DNA of 64,000 bases. It comes from Defluviitaleaceae bacterium (GTDB taxonomy: Bacteria; Bacillota; Clostridia; Lachnospirales; WQUN01). The translations under genes and the position numbers were made by a program. The notes beneath the pieces were generated by a model. The model was not told where the DNA came from. It ran no database searches and saw only the letters and a list, made by a program, of their open reading frames with translations. The stretch is taken from the NCBI GenBank assembly GCA_009779835.1, contig WRBD01000003.1, positions 1 through 64,000 of the forward strand, given 5' to 3'. Below, piece by piece: positions 18,261 to 27,112 of this stretch (positions are counted from its first letter, which is position 1; every line of letters starts with the position of its first letter).

Positions 18261-18704
18261 ATGAACAAAAATCAAAAAGGTTTTACTTTAGTAGAGCTTA
18301 TTGTTGTAATCGCAGTTTTAGCCCTTTTGGCTGTAGGCGCGGTTATTGCGTTTCAAGGCATACAAGCCAATGCGAGACGTGCTACACTAACCTCAGACGC
18401 AAATGCTCTTGCTAGTGCGCTAAACGCCGCAAACTCAACACTTGCTGCGCGTGGTGGGACGCTCTTAACCGCCGCTCCGGCAGCGGATGCTAACCATCGT
18501 ATTACCATTACTGTTGCTGCGGCTGGCGGTTTGACGGCAGAAGTTTTCTTTGTGGATTTTGAAACTGCAAATCATGCTGCGCGAGCAACAGCAGCACTTA
18601 CTTTCATTAACCCGCCTACTGGTGTAACAGGTGCAGCCGGAACCTTTGTTCTTAATACTACCGCAATACAAGGTTGGAATACGCAAGATACTCCTACTCT
18701 ATAG
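18261..18704 (+). CDS. Type IV pilin, major-pilin candidate 1
   Basis: 147 residues. Short basic leader MNKNQKG, cleavage after glycine, then FTLVELIVVIAVLALLAVGAV with Glu at position 5 of the mature chain, the hallmark of type IV pilins. The globular part is small and rich in Ala, Thr and Asn, with no cysteines. AAAGGAGG stands in the normal position before the ATG. Residues 8-41 are nearly identical to the next pilin, so these genes arose by duplication. A preceding hairpin and its first place in the row make it the best guess for the major subunit. Confidence 0.9.
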   Translation: MNKNQKGFTLVELIVVIAVLALLAVGAVIAFQGIQANARRATLTSDANALASALNAANSTLAARGGTLLTAAPAADANHRITITVAAAGGLTAEVFFVDFETANHAARATAALTFINPPTGVTGAAGTFVLNTTAIQGWNTQDTPTL

Positions 18705-18760
18705 TAATGGGAGATAACTTTCTTCTGCTTTAATTTTATTTATGTAAATTAAATTCACTT

Positions 18761-18818
18761 CACCTATGGGGCAAGGTATGGTTAATGCCTTCCCTGCGGC
18801 CTCTTGCCCCCATAGGTG
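18761..18818 (+). repeat. Long hairpin between pilin genes 1 and 2
   Basis: CACCTATGGGGCAAG (18761-18775) is complementary, apart from one bulged G, to CTTGCCCCCATAGGTG (18803-18818), with a 27-base loop. It lies in the 157-base gap between two pilin genes. No T-run follows. It could act as a partial terminator or a processing and stability element that sets the relative amounts of the two pilins. Confidence 0.6.
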
Positions 18819-18861
18819 TTGTAAGTTTAGAAAGAAATCTATTAAAGGGGGGAGGATTAGC

Positions 18862-19326
18862 ATGGTCAAAACTCACAAAGGTTTTACATTGGTAGAGCTT
18901 ATTGTTGTAATCGCGGTTCTAGCCATTTTAGCAATAGGTGCTATTTTTACTTTACAAGGCATACAAGCCAACGCAAGACGTTCCATACTAATTTCAGACA
19001 CTACCGCTTTAGTAACAGCCGTGAACGCTGCAAATGCGACTGCTGCTACCCGTGGCGGAACTCTTTTTGAACCCGCCAACATTCCGTCTCCTGTGATAAC
19101 GGGTAGCATGTATCGGATTACCCTTACTGTTGCAGCCGGAAACGGATTGGAAGCTGAAATTTTCAATGTAGATTTTGATACTGAAAAACATGCCACACGA
19201 GCTGTTTCTGCAATGACATTTATTCCACCTCCAACCGATGTAACAGGTGCACCCGGAAGTTTTATTGTTGCATCCGGACGGATAGCAACATGGGGTTCTT
19301 CACAAGATGATCCTGTAATACCTTAG
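18862..19326 (+). CDS. Type IV pilin, paralogue 2
   Basis: 154 residues from the ATG at 18862, which follows GGGGGGAGG; an earlier in-frame ATG at 18766 lies inside the upstream hairpin and would spoil the prepilin leader. Leader MVKTHKG, then FTLVELIVVIAVLAILAIGAI with Glu5. Strongly similar to pilin 1 through IQANARR and beyond, and similar in the C-terminal TFIPPPTDVTGAPGSF versus TFINPPTGVTGAAGTF. Clear tandem duplicate. Confidence 0.9.
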   Translation: MVKTHKGFTLVELIVVIAVLAILAIGAIFTLQGIQANARRSILISDTTALVTAVNAANATAATRGGTLFEPANIPSPVITGSMYRITLTVAAGNGLEAEIFNVDFDTEKHATRAVSAMTFIPPPTDVTGAPGSFIVASGRIATWGSSQDDPVIP

Positions 19327-19452
19327 TTAAACAAATAATTATTTTCTTCCCTAATAGTTTATTTATATATTATTAAAACCCTAGATAGCATCACAATCAT
19401 TGAAGTGGAAATTAATATAAATCGTTATTTATTATCAAGAAGGGGTGATTTT

Positions 19453-19947
19453 ATGAAAAAGTCTTTGAGAAAAAACGACGGATTCACGCTTGTTGAGATT
19501 ATTGTTGTAATTTCAATTATAGCTATTTTATCTGTAATGTCTGTGGTCGCGTTTAACGGAGTTCAGGCTAACGCGCGGCGTTCCGCCCTTAGTTCGGATG
19601 CCAGTGCGCTTGCCGCAGCCATAAATCATTTTAATGCACAAACGAGAGGGGATACAAGGGTACAAAACAACGGCAACCTATTGGCGAGCCCTCTTTCTGT
19701 TACAGGAACAAATGTCCTTACCGGTACAACTATCACCACTTCCCCTGGTGCGCCGTTCTCCATCAGATTTGCAATTCCGCAGGATGGAGTACGTCCCCCT
19801 GAAGATATTGTTGTTACTTTTGAATCTGCCGACCACAGAACAAGGGCTATTAACTTTATTGATTACAATTTGGTTGGAACCGGTCGTCATGCTGTGGTTG
19901 CTACGTCTGACATACAGAATTGGAATACTGTCAGCACAACCAGGTAG
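19453..19947 (+). CDS. Type IV pilin, paralogue 3
   Basis: 164 residues from ATG 19453, preceded by AAGGGGTG; an upstream in-frame ATG (19405) has no ribosome site. Leader MKKSLRKNDG then FTLVEIIVVISIIAILSVMSV with Glu5. It shares VQANARRSALSSDASALAAAIN with pilins 1 and 2 but has a more divergent globular part. Could be a variant major pilin or a minor subunit. Confidence 0.88.
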   Translation: MKKSLRKNDGFTLVEIIVVISIIAILSVMSVVAFNGVQANARRSALSSDASALAAAINHFNAQTRGDTRVQNNGNLLASPLSVTGTNVLTGTTITTSPGAPFSIRFAIPQDGVRPPEDIVVTFESADHRTRAINFIDYNLVGTGRHAVVATSDIQNWNTVSTTR

Positions 19948-19980
19948 TATACCCTTAGAAAGTACCGGGAGGTGTTTTTT

Positions 19981-20484
19981 ATGATTCAAAATAATTTTGA
20001 CGGAATAAAATATAAGCACCGCAAGGGGCTTACTTTAGTTGAGTTAATTATAGCGGTTACAGTGTTGGTTATTGGCATAGCCGGGATTTTAACTGTACAT
20101 CATGTCGCTATAACCACCAGTACGCGCGCTCAGTCTTTGACTGTTGCAAGTATTGAGGCTCAGTTGATAATGGAAAGCTTGGTCGGTAGACCGTGGGGTA
20201 ACGACCCACTTAGTGATGTGAATTTGATTGGCGGTTGCAACCTTTGGGGCGGTGCCGATTGGGGGGAACGCTTTCAGAGTAATGGCTTATGGGTACGGGT
20301 TTTGGAAACACCCCAACAAGGGACGCATCCTGATGCTGTATCAATCCGTGTTACGGTGTATATATACAACACGGAAGCCGGAGCAGAAGCCCATGAAATT
20401 GCTGATGTCAATGGTCTTCCCGACCCAAGAACTTGGATTTTCAGACATAGTAATATAATAAATGTCAAAGGAACAATCACATAG
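19981..20484 (+). CDS. Minor type IV pilin (PilV-like)
   Basis: 167 residues from ATG 19981, with GGGAGGTG at 19968-19975 upstream. The leader is longer (MIQNNFDGIKYKHRKG) and is followed by LTLVELIIAVTVLVIGIAGIL with Glu5. The pattern 'VLVIGIAGI' and a globular domain of about 130 residues fit PilV/PilE-type minor pilins that prime the fibre. Placed between the major-like pilins and the PilW-like gene. Confidence 0.82.
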   Translation: MIQNNFDGIKYKHRKGLTLVELIIAVTVLVIGIAGILTVHHVAITTSTRAQSLTVASIEAQLIMESLVGRPWGNDPLSDVNLIGGCNLWGGADWGERFQSNGLWVRVLETPQQGTHPDAVSIRVTVYIYNTEAGAEAHEIADVNGLPDPRTWIFRHSNIINVKGTIT

Positions 20485-20511
20485 ATTTTTTTATAAGGGG
20501 GGTACCTGCTT

Positions 20512-21117
20512 ATGTGCCATCTTAAAAAAAAGAAAGGCTTTACCTTGGTTGAACTTATTATTGCCATTTCGGTTCTGTCTGTCATCGTAGGGATGACTAC
20601 GGGGCTAATGATACGAATGGCAAATACTTCCGCAGAACAACGCAGACATCAAGCACTTCGCGAAGTTGAGGAACAAGCCCGTATGGCTTTACTTGGTATG
20701 GTAAGGGATACGCGGATGAGTTACGATGCTAACTGGGGGACACCGGGTGTTCTTGTACTAAACGCAATTCACGAAGGTGAAGAAATCGAAATCACTTATT
20801 TCTTGGATATGGGGGCGTACACAGGTGATGGATTCACTGCTCCTGCAGGAATGTCCATGAATGTTCTTAATCGTGAGATTGTATGTGTCTGTCACGTTGC
20901 TGTGGCTGACTGTCCAAGTTGGCCAAATGCCTTTGTACCTGCTGTTGTGAATGATGTAGAATTTAATGTACTACCGCCCGGGGGGCGCATAGGTATCAAT
21001 ATTGAATTGATTGCGCCGAGATTTCGCGACGAACCGAATCCGCTATCATCTAATAATAATTTCAGAACATTGTCTATTAATTCTGCAGTATCATTTGAAC
21101 GTATACCTCCCCCATAG
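20512..21117 (+). CDS. Minor type IV pilin (PilW-like)
   Basis: 201 residues. Leader MCHLKKKKG, then FTLVELIIAISVLSVIVGMTT with Glu5, and a long helix with EQRRHQALREVEEQARMALLGMVRDTRM, typical of PilW/GspJ-type minor pseudopilins. There are two cysteines in CVCHVAVADC and a Pro-rich C-terminus. A GGGGGG-rich ribosome site precedes the ATG. Likely part of the priming complex. Confidence 0.82.
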   Translation: MCHLKKKKGFTLVELIIAISVLSVIVGMTTGLMIRMANTSAEQRRHQALREVEEQARMALLGMVRDTRMSYDANWGTPGVLVLNAIHEGEEIEITYFLDMGAYTGDGFTAPAGMSMNVLNREIVCVCHVAVADCPSWPNAFVPAVVNDVEFNVLPPGGRIGINIELIAPRFRDEPNPLSSNNNFRTLSINSAVSFERIPPP

Positions 21118-21172
21118 GGTTGCCTAGAAATACAAAAAAAGTTCAAACACTCCATTTACGAGAGGTGAACAT

Positions 21173-22810
21173 ATGTCAGCGGAACAAAGTGAAACAAAGA
21201 AAAGGACAGGCACAAAGGTCAAGCTTTCAAAGCCGAATCCAAAACAGAAACATGCGTTGCACCGTATTGAAATAAGCCCGTCGATTGTTAAAGTTTTAAG
21301 GGTGGATGCCAAAGGAAAGATTATCGGCAGCGGAATAGCACGCTTAGACGGTGACCCGATATGGGCAGATAAGACTTGGATTGACAGACTTTCACAAAAG
21401 ATTAGAGATGCCGCGCGTAACGCGAAGATTCCCAAGGGTTCTAATATAGCGTGTTCTGTGGTGGCAAACGGGCCGCAAGTTATTGTACAACGGTTTGCTT
21501 GGCCGGAAATTAGTCACCAAGCCATGATTGAAAACGCGAAGTTTGAAATCGCTTCGTACTTACCCGGTGCGGCTTCCGGCTTTGTTATCAGTGCAGAGGT
21601 TCAGAAGCGCAATGAAGCCGTAGAAGACAAGATGCCCACTATGGATGTTTTTGTGGCGGCTATGCCAAACGATATGGCAGTCGCTATTTCCACTGCTGTT
21701 ACGTGGGCAGGCTTTAGGGTTATAAACTTAGACGTAAGCGAGAATGTTCGCGCACGTTTGATTAAGCATTGTTGCGTGGCAGGCGGAAGCGTACCAAGTT
21801 CATACGGTGTTTTAGATTTAAGCAGTTCTTTACCGAATGTGACTTTGTACCTTGATGGATTTTTTTACAGTACTCAATACTTTTCAGCGATGCAACAATC
21901 TAGTTATCATGCACCTAATACTATTGATGAACTTGATTCATCGGGTAATTCCTTGGCATCAGTCGGCGAACATAATGTTGAGGCAATATTACGTGAAATC
22001 TCCTTTGTTGCGGATTTCATCAAATACCAGGAACGCGCTAATATTGAAGCAATTCTTGTTATAGGAAAAACACAGCCGGAGTTTACGGAAAGACTTGCTA
22101 CGGGTTTAGATATTCCTGTTTTTGCCACAGAAGCTTGGTTACGCACGGGAATTGCGGGAACCGTAAAAGATGACCCCGGGTCTTATTTGGACACATATGC
22201 ATCTGGTTTGCCTTCAGCGGTTATTGGTTCGCAACATATGCTGAATTTAAAAACGCCCCCCTTATTAAAAAATCCCAAAGCACGTATGACCGCTATAACA
22301 GCAAGTCTTTTGGGCGTGATATTATTAATGCTAGCTATAGGTATGCTTGTTCCTTTCATAAGGGAAAGAAGTATGCAAAGCAAATACCGTGCGCTGGATG
22401 TCGAAGAGAACAGAGTTAGAGCCTTTGTTCTCGCGTCTCCCACGGTAGAAATGGTTGAAACCTTAAGGCTTGATATAGATTTCATTGAAACCCGCGTTGA
22501 CGGCATTGATGATTTCTATGAGGAATTTGCTCAAGCCGCCGTAATCGTCCCTGTCCTTTTAGAGGCCGGGTTTTCTAGTATAAATGAGATTACAGCCTAT
22601 GAAGACAAAATTTTAGTGCGTGCATGGGCTGCTTATTACAGTCATGTTGCGGATTTACTTGAACACTTTAGGGAACATGATCTGTTTAGATCATCAGGTG
22701 TATCGGGTAGAGTTATAGAACATGGCACGACAGAATGGATTGATGGAACAGCGGAATTTACAGCTGAAATGATTATGGAAAGAAGGGCGGGTGCGATAAT
22801 AAATGAATAA
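21173..22810 (+). CDS. PilM-PilN fusion protein of the pilus assembly platform
   Basis: 545 residues. The N-terminal part (about 25-345) has the actin-like fold features of PilM (HRIEISPSIVKVLRV; VVANGPQVIVQRFAWPEIS; GVLDLSSSLPNVTLYLDG). A single membrane helix follows at about 372-392, then a coiled-coil and periplasmic-type domain as in PilN (about 395-530). In most type IV pilus systems PilM and PilN are separate proteins; here one chain spans both, as GspL does in type II secretion. It overlaps pilO by 8 bases. The N-terminal 25 residues are Lys-rich, where PilN normally supplies the PilM-binding peptide. Confidence 0.82.
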   Translation: MSAEQSETKKRTGTKVKLSKPNPKQKHALHRIEISPSIVKVLRVDAKGKIIGSGIARLDGDPIWADKTWIDRLSQKIRDAARNAKIPKGSNIACSVVANGPQVIVQRFAWPEISHQAMIENAKFEIASYLPGAASGFVISAEVQKRNEAVEDKMPTMDVFVAAMPNDMAVAISTAVTWAGFRVINLDVSENVRARLIKHCCVAGGSVPSSYGVLDLSSSLPNVTLYLDGFFYSTQYFSAMQQSSYHAPNTIDELDSSGNSLASVGEHNVEAILREISFVADFIKYQERANIEAILVIGKTQPEFTERLATGLDIPVFATEAWLRTGIAGTVKDDPGSYLDTYASGLPSAVIGSQHMLNLKTPPLLKNPKARMTAITASLLGVILLMLAIGMLVPFIRERSMQSKYRALDVEENRVRAFVLASPTVEMVETLRLDIDFIETRVDGIDDFYEEFAQAAVIVPVLLEAGFSSINEITAYEDKILVRAWAAYYSHVADLLEHFREHDLFRSSGVSGRVIEHGTTEWIDGTAEFTAEMIMERRAGAIINE

Positions 22811-23546
22811 GACTGTTCAAATTTTTGTAATAATGGGTTCGCTTGCTGTGCTTATTGGTGCATTGTGGTATTGGCTATACCTTAGACCCCATATTGCCAA
22901 AATGGAAGACTGGCAAATACGAATTGACGAAAGGACAGAACAGCTTGCTACGGATGAGCGCGACGCTCAAAATAGAAGGGCTATATATGCACACATGACA
23001 TCCTACTATCAAGAATTAAGTGTGCGGTGGGAAATTGCCGCCGCTGCCTTGCCCGATGTTTTTGACGATACAAAAGTTCTTAGGCATATACAAGAAGTAA
23101 TTTATCCGCATACCGAAGAAATTCAATTGAGTTTTGGTCTTTCCGAACAACGAGAGGGAGACTTATTGTATTCCACCATTGTTAATTTGGAGTTTGAAAC
23201 GTCTTATTGGCAGTTTTTGTCTATACTTCATAATCTTGTTCAGGGTGATTTGGGGAATAGGGTTGTGGTTTACAAATTAGAAGTGTCTCCGCTTGAAGTG
23301 CCTGAGTTTATCTCTATGCGCGATGAAATCGCGGGCGGACCTGCCGCAGGATATCTTCCCGAACACATACGACCTAATTTCATGCGTGGGGCAGAAATTA
23401 ATCCCATCGGACTTCACACGCTTGATGTTACAATGCAGGTTGAATATCTCAGTATTGAACCTGGATTGCTTTCTGAAATTGATTTGCGTGCGGAATGGGA
23501 AAGACTTGAAGTTGAATATGAAGCGTTGTTGTATAGCAATTCCTAA
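22803..23546 (+). CDS. pilO: PilO-like pilus assembly protein
   Basis: 247 residues: one N-terminal membrane helix (about 6-28), a coiled-coil of about 40 residues (KMEDWQIRIDERTEQLATDERDAQ), then a ferredoxin-like extracytoplasmic domain with YWQFLSILHNLVQ. That is the layout of PilO, which pairs with PilN. Similarity is by architecture and position more than by sequence. It overlaps the pilM-pilN fusion and is followed 28 bases later by pilT. Confidence 0.75.
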   Translation: MNKTVQIFVIMGSLAVLIGALWYWLYLRPHIAKMEDWQIRIDERTEQLATDERDAQNRRAIYAHMTSYYQELSVRWEIAAAALPDVFDDTKVLRHIQEVIYPHTEEIQLSFGLSEQREGDLLYSTIVNLEFETSYWQFLSILHNLVQGDLGNRVVVYKLEVSPLEVPEFISMRDEIAGGPAAGYLPEHIRPNFMRGAEINPIGLHTLDVTMQVEYLSIEPGLLSEIDLRAEWERLEVEYEALLYSNS

Positions 23547-23574
23547 TCTTATTAATTAGGCAGGGGATAGCAAA

Positions 23575-24654
23575 ATGACAGGCAATGTATTTGCAGAACG
23601 GATAATAAGATATCTGCGTAAAGCCGCCGAGCATAACGCTTCCGATATTTATGTAGTTGCGGGAAGGGCTGTTGCCATTAAAGTAAGCGGACGGCTTATT
23701 CCCGCCGACACCGATACGCTTTCGCCGGAAGATTCTTTAGCTTTGGTCAGCGAGATATACAAGCTTGCCAACCGTAAATTTGAAAAGTTTGAGGGTGGAG
23801 ATGATGATTTCGCTATCGGACTTGAGGGAATCGGGCGTTTTCGTGTAAACGCTTATCTTCAGCGATTTTCTCATTCCGCCGTATTGCGGACTATTCCAAA
23901 AGAATTGCCCGACCCGAACAAGTTTAATATTCCGGAAGTTATTGTAAATCTTGCACATAATCAACGCGGCTTGATTTTGTTTACAGGAACAACGGGTAGC
24001 GGAAAAACTACTTCGCTTGCTTGTTTGGTAGACAGAATCAATACAACACGGGACAACCATATCGTTACGATTGAAGACCCGATTGAATTCAGGCATCCGC
24101 ATAAGAAAAGTATAATAAGCCAGCGCGAGCTTGAAAATGATACAAAAAGCTATCTTGCTGCGTTACGTGCTGCGTTGCGTCAGGCTCCGGACGTTATTCT
24201 TGTGGGCGAAATGCGCGACCATGAGACTATTGCTGCTGCTGTTACCGCCGCAGAGACGGGGCATTTGGTTTTCTCGACTTTGCATACAATCGGTGCGGGC
24301 GCAACAATTGACCGTATTATCGATGTTTTTCCGCCGAACCAACAAAACCAAGTCCGCACACAGCTTGCAATAACATTATGCGCAATTGTGTCTCAGCAGT
24401 TAATTCCAACGATTGACGGGAAATTGCATCCGGCGTATGAAATTATGATATGTAACTCAGCCCTGCGAAACTTAATTCGCGAAGGCAAAACTTTCCAAAT
24501 TGACAATGTACTGCAAACATCTGTTAATACGGGTATGCGAACGATGGATATGTCCTTGGCAGACCTTTTCCGTCGCAGATTAATCACGCGCGAAACAGCC
24601 CTAACATACTGCGTAAATTATCAAGATATGCATAACAGGCTTAGCGGAAGTTAA
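23575..24654 (+). CDS. pilT: Twitching-motility retraction ATPase PilT
   Basis: 359 residues, normal for PilT. It begins with the HNASDIYVVAGR variant of the family's SDLHL motif. Walker A is GTTGSGKTTS (about 139-148), Asp box VTIEDPIEFRH, Walker B VILVGEMRD, and the His box ends in STLHT. It disassembles the pilus and drives twitching. Last gene of the pilus operon; its end overlaps the converging AI-2E-family gene by 14 bases. No prepilin peptidase gene is present in the window. Confidence 0.94.
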   Translation: MTGNVFAERIIRYLRKAAEHNASDIYVVAGRAVAIKVSGRLIPADTDTLSPEDSLALVSEIYKLANRKFEKFEGGDDDFAIGLEGIGRFRVNAYLQRFSHSAVLRTIPKELPDPNKFNIPEVIVNLAHNQRGLILFTGTTGSGKTTSLACLVDRINTTRDNHIVTIEDPIEFRHPHKKSIISQRELENDTKSYLAALRAALRQAPDVILVGEMRDHETIAAAVTAAETGHLVFSTLHTIGAGATIDRIIDVFPPNQQNQVRTQLAITLCAIVSQQLIPTIDGKLHPAYEIMICNSALRNLIREGKTFQIDNVLQTSVNTGMRTMDMSLADLFRRRLITRETALTYCVNYQDMHNRLSGS

Positions 24655-25822
24655 TTTCAATTTCTTCTTCAACCCCCGGCAACGGCGGGTTGTTTTTTAT
24701 TTCTTCGCGGTAGATGATATATTCGTCAATTATATCTTTTAGGATTGCCACGATGGGGATTGCAACGAGCATCCCCAAAACACCCCCGTATGCCATACCG
24801 ATTGTCACGCTTATAATAACAAGAAGGGGACTTAGTGAAAACGAGCCTCCCATTAATTTTGGCTGTATAAAATTGCCGTCTAACTGCTGGAGTATGAACA
24901 TAAAAATTGCCGCGACCGCCGCTGTGGGAATTCCTTGCGTGAAGGCGACTACTATAACCGCAAAAAGCGTCCCGAAAATTGAACCGAAGTATGGGATATA
25001 GTTTACAAACCCGAGGATTAGACCCAAAAGCAGCGCATGGGGCGAGCGAAACAGAAGCAGCAACAAAATCATAAGCGAGCCGAGAATAATGCCGTCTATG
25101 GTTTGCGTGTAAATGTACATATGGAAATTGTGATTAAGTTTTTGAGAATATTTTAAAACTGTGGTGTTCGTTTTAGTTGAAGTGAGCGCGGCGACTGCAT
25201 TTTTCATAAATGATTTCAGATTGTCTTTTTCGATTAGAAAATAAATTGATGAAATAATTATAAGAATTGAGCTGAACAAAGCACGCGCTGTTGCGCCAAA
25301 CCCCGCAATTATCGAGGTCGTTATTAAATCCGGGTCTATACTTCCAATAAAATCGGAAACCACAGCAAAAATAAGTTCTTCATTAATGTCCGGCAGGAAC
25401 GGCAAATTCCATGAATCGACCGATTCAATCCAGCCCTTGAATGTTTCTTCATAGTTTTCAAGTTCTTCAACAAATGTCGCAACACTTCGCGAGACCGGCG
25501 GAACAACGAAATTAACCGCTAGTACAAGAAGCGCGATGATTATCACAAACAACGCAAGTACACTTAAACCTCGGCTTCTTGTTTGCAAAAAACGATTGTT
25601 TGCTTTGCCAAAAAGCCTTTGAATAGCACTGCATGGCAAGTTTAAAATATATGCAATTACCCCGCCAATAAAAAATGGCGTAACAACACCCCAAAAACGC
25701 TCGATATGTTCAGCAAAAAAACCAATTCCCGTAACTATGCGAAACGCTATTATTAGTAATACTCCAAGTAAAAAATATGGTCCTATCGAACGAAGTAAAC
25801 GCGATTTGAAAATTTTTTGCAT
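24641..25822 (-). CDS. AI-2E family transporter / PerM-like permease
   Basis: 393 residues with about eight membrane helices, in the family's pattern: helix pair near 12-55, helix near 70-88, an extracytoplasmic region, then a C-terminal cluster with LLGLILGFVNYIPYFGSIFG and AIFMFILQQLDGNFIQPKLMG, the most conserved signature. Members export small molecules, or act as proton-driven antiporters; the substrate here is unknown. Divergent from the small ORF and LCP gene. Confidence 0.9.
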   Translation of the reverse strand: MQKIFKSRLLRSIGPYFLLGVLLIIAFRIVTGIGFFAEHIERFWGVVTPFFIGGVIAYILNLPCSAIQRLFGKANNRFLQTRSRGLSVLALFVIIIALLVLAVNFVVPPVSRSVATFVEELENYEETFKGWIESVDSWNLPFLPDINEELIFAVVSDFIGSIDPDLITTSIIAGFGATARALFSSILIIISSIYFLIEKDNLKSFMKNAVAALTSTKTNTTVLKYSQKLNHNFHMYIYTQTIDGIILGSLMILLLLLFRSPHALLLGLILGFVNYIPYFGSIFGTLFAVIVVAFTQGIPTAAVAAIFMFILQQLDGNFIQPKLMGGSFSLSPLLVIISVTIGMAYGGVLGMLVAIPIVAILKDIIDEYIIYREEIKNNPPLPGVEEEIEINFR

Positions 25823-25870
25823 GGGACGACCCCTCCTTCACTATAAAATTCTACCATTGTATGTATGCCT

Positions 25871-25900
25871 TTACAAGATATTATCTTAGAGGTTAAAATG
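25871..25900 (+). promoter_or_regulatory. Promoter before the small ORF and LCP gene
   Basis: -35 TTTACA (25871-25876), 18-base spacer, -10 TAAAAT (25895-25900). It points toward the short ORF at 25914 and the LCP gene. Moderate match only. Confidence 0.4.
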
Positions 25901-25913
25901 TAAAGAGAAGGAG

Positions 25914-26051
25914 TTGAAAAAAATATCGTCATTGGCTGTAAAAACAGAAATCATGGATACAAAAAAATATAACTATGCAGATTATTATAAAAGTATGGAA
26001 ATTAAACTTACAAATATTTTTAAACCGGAAGAGGAAGAAGTGACAGCTTGA
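25914..26051 (+). CDS. Small hypothetical ORF coupled to the LCP gene
   Basis: A 45-residue ORF with TTG start: charged, Lys/Glu-rich and soluble, ending in KPEEEEVTA. AAGGAG directly abuts the TTG, which is too close to be ideal; an internal ATG at 25953 is an alternative start giving 32 residues. The stop overlaps the TTG of the LCP gene as TTGA, a typical translational-coupling junction, and that is the main reason to take it seriously. No family recognised. It may be only a coupling leader. Confidence 0.4.
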   Translation: MKKISSLAVKTEIMDTKKYNYADYYKSMEIKLTNIFKPEEEEVTA

Positions 26052-27112
26052 ACAAACGAAAAAAAAATTCGGTAGCGCGAAAATTTATTTTTTCGTGTAC
26101 TTTAACGCTTGTGGTGCTTTTGGGCATGATGCTTATTGGGGGCGGAGTTTATTCGGGCATTCAATCGCTTGTGCGACCGCCCGTTATTCCCGCGTATGTC
26201 GAAATACGACCGCATTCTCATATTGCGGGCCCCGACGGCTATTCCCGCGAAAACATCGGTATAATATTCCCACGTGAAGAAGACGTAACGATAATGGAAA
26301 GAAAGCCGTATTTTTACACATTTTTATTTTTCGGAATCGACAATAGCAACAATACAGACGTCATTATGGTTGGGGCTTTGGACACGGTAGAGAAGGAAGC
26401 GTATCTCGTAAGTGTTCCGCGTGATACCCGTATTAAAACAGAGCGTCGCTTGAAAAAACCGGTTTCTTCATATGCCGTCGGGCGTGCCAACGGCGGCGGG
26501 CATGAAGGCGGCATTGCGGAATTAACTTCGGATGTTAAAAGCCTGTTCGGGTTTGAGCCGGATTACTATGTACGAATAGATTATCGCGCATTTGAACGCG
26601 CAGTAGATTCCGTGGGCGGTGTTCGGGTGAATGTGGCGTTCCATATGCGCTACGACGACCCAATAGACAATCTTCATATTAATATCCCCGCCGGAGCTCA
26701 AATTTTAAACGGGAAACAAGCGATACAATTTGCGCGTTACCGCATGGGAAATCCCGGCTATCAGACAATCACAGACTATCAGCGCGTAGCAAATCAACAG
26801 CAAATTGTACGTGCCATGTTTAACGAGCTTATGACTCCCGCAACGATAGCCCGCATTCCCGAGCTAATCGGAATTTACCGTGACCACGTATACACAGACA
26901 TGTCACACAGTGAAATGCTGTGGTTTGGCGGGCAGCTTACACATTTAAGAGAAACGACGCTTTCAACGTACACAATACCGACGCTTGGAACAAGCGGTTC
27001 TCCTAGTTGGTTCGAGCTTCCCGACCGCGACGGAATTCTTGAACTTGTGAACAGAACAATCAGCCCGTTTGTAGATGAAATTACGGCAGAGATGGTGAGC
27101 ATAGCAGAATGA
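26048..27112 (+). CDS. LytR-CpsA-Psr (LCP) family cell-wall glycopolymer ligase
   Basis: 354 residues. Signal-anchor helix at about 14-36, then the LCP domain (about 85-330) with FFGIDNSNNTDVIMVGALD, VSVPRDTRI, the charged core arginines in DYRAFERAVDSVGGVRVNV, and LNGKQAIQFARYR. LCP enzymes attach teichoic acids or capsule polymers to peptidoglycan at the outer face of the membrane. TTG start, overlapping the small ORF; its own end overlaps ligA by 4 bases. Confidence 0.92.
   Translation: MNKRKKNSVARKFIFSCTLTLVVLLGMMLIGGGVYSGIQSLVRPPVIPAYVEIRPHSHIAGPDGYSRENIGIIFPREEDVTIMERKPYFYTFLFFGIDNSNNTDVIMVGALDTVEKEAYLVSVPRDTRIKTERRLKKPVSSYAVGRANGGGHEGGIAELTSDVKSLFGFEPDYYVRIDYRAFERAVDSVGGVRVNVAFHMRYDDPIDNLHINIPAGAQILNGKQAIQFARYRMGNPGYQTITDYQRVANQQQIVRAMFNELMTPATIARIPELIGIYRDHVYTDMSHSEMLWFGGQLTHLRETTLSTYTIPTLGTSGSPSWFELPDRDGILELVNRTISPFVDEITAEMVSIAE

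Noticed and set aside
18766..18861. Longer N-terminus for pilin 2
   Set aside because: It would start inside a stable hairpin, lacks a ribosome site and would destroy the short prepilin leader.
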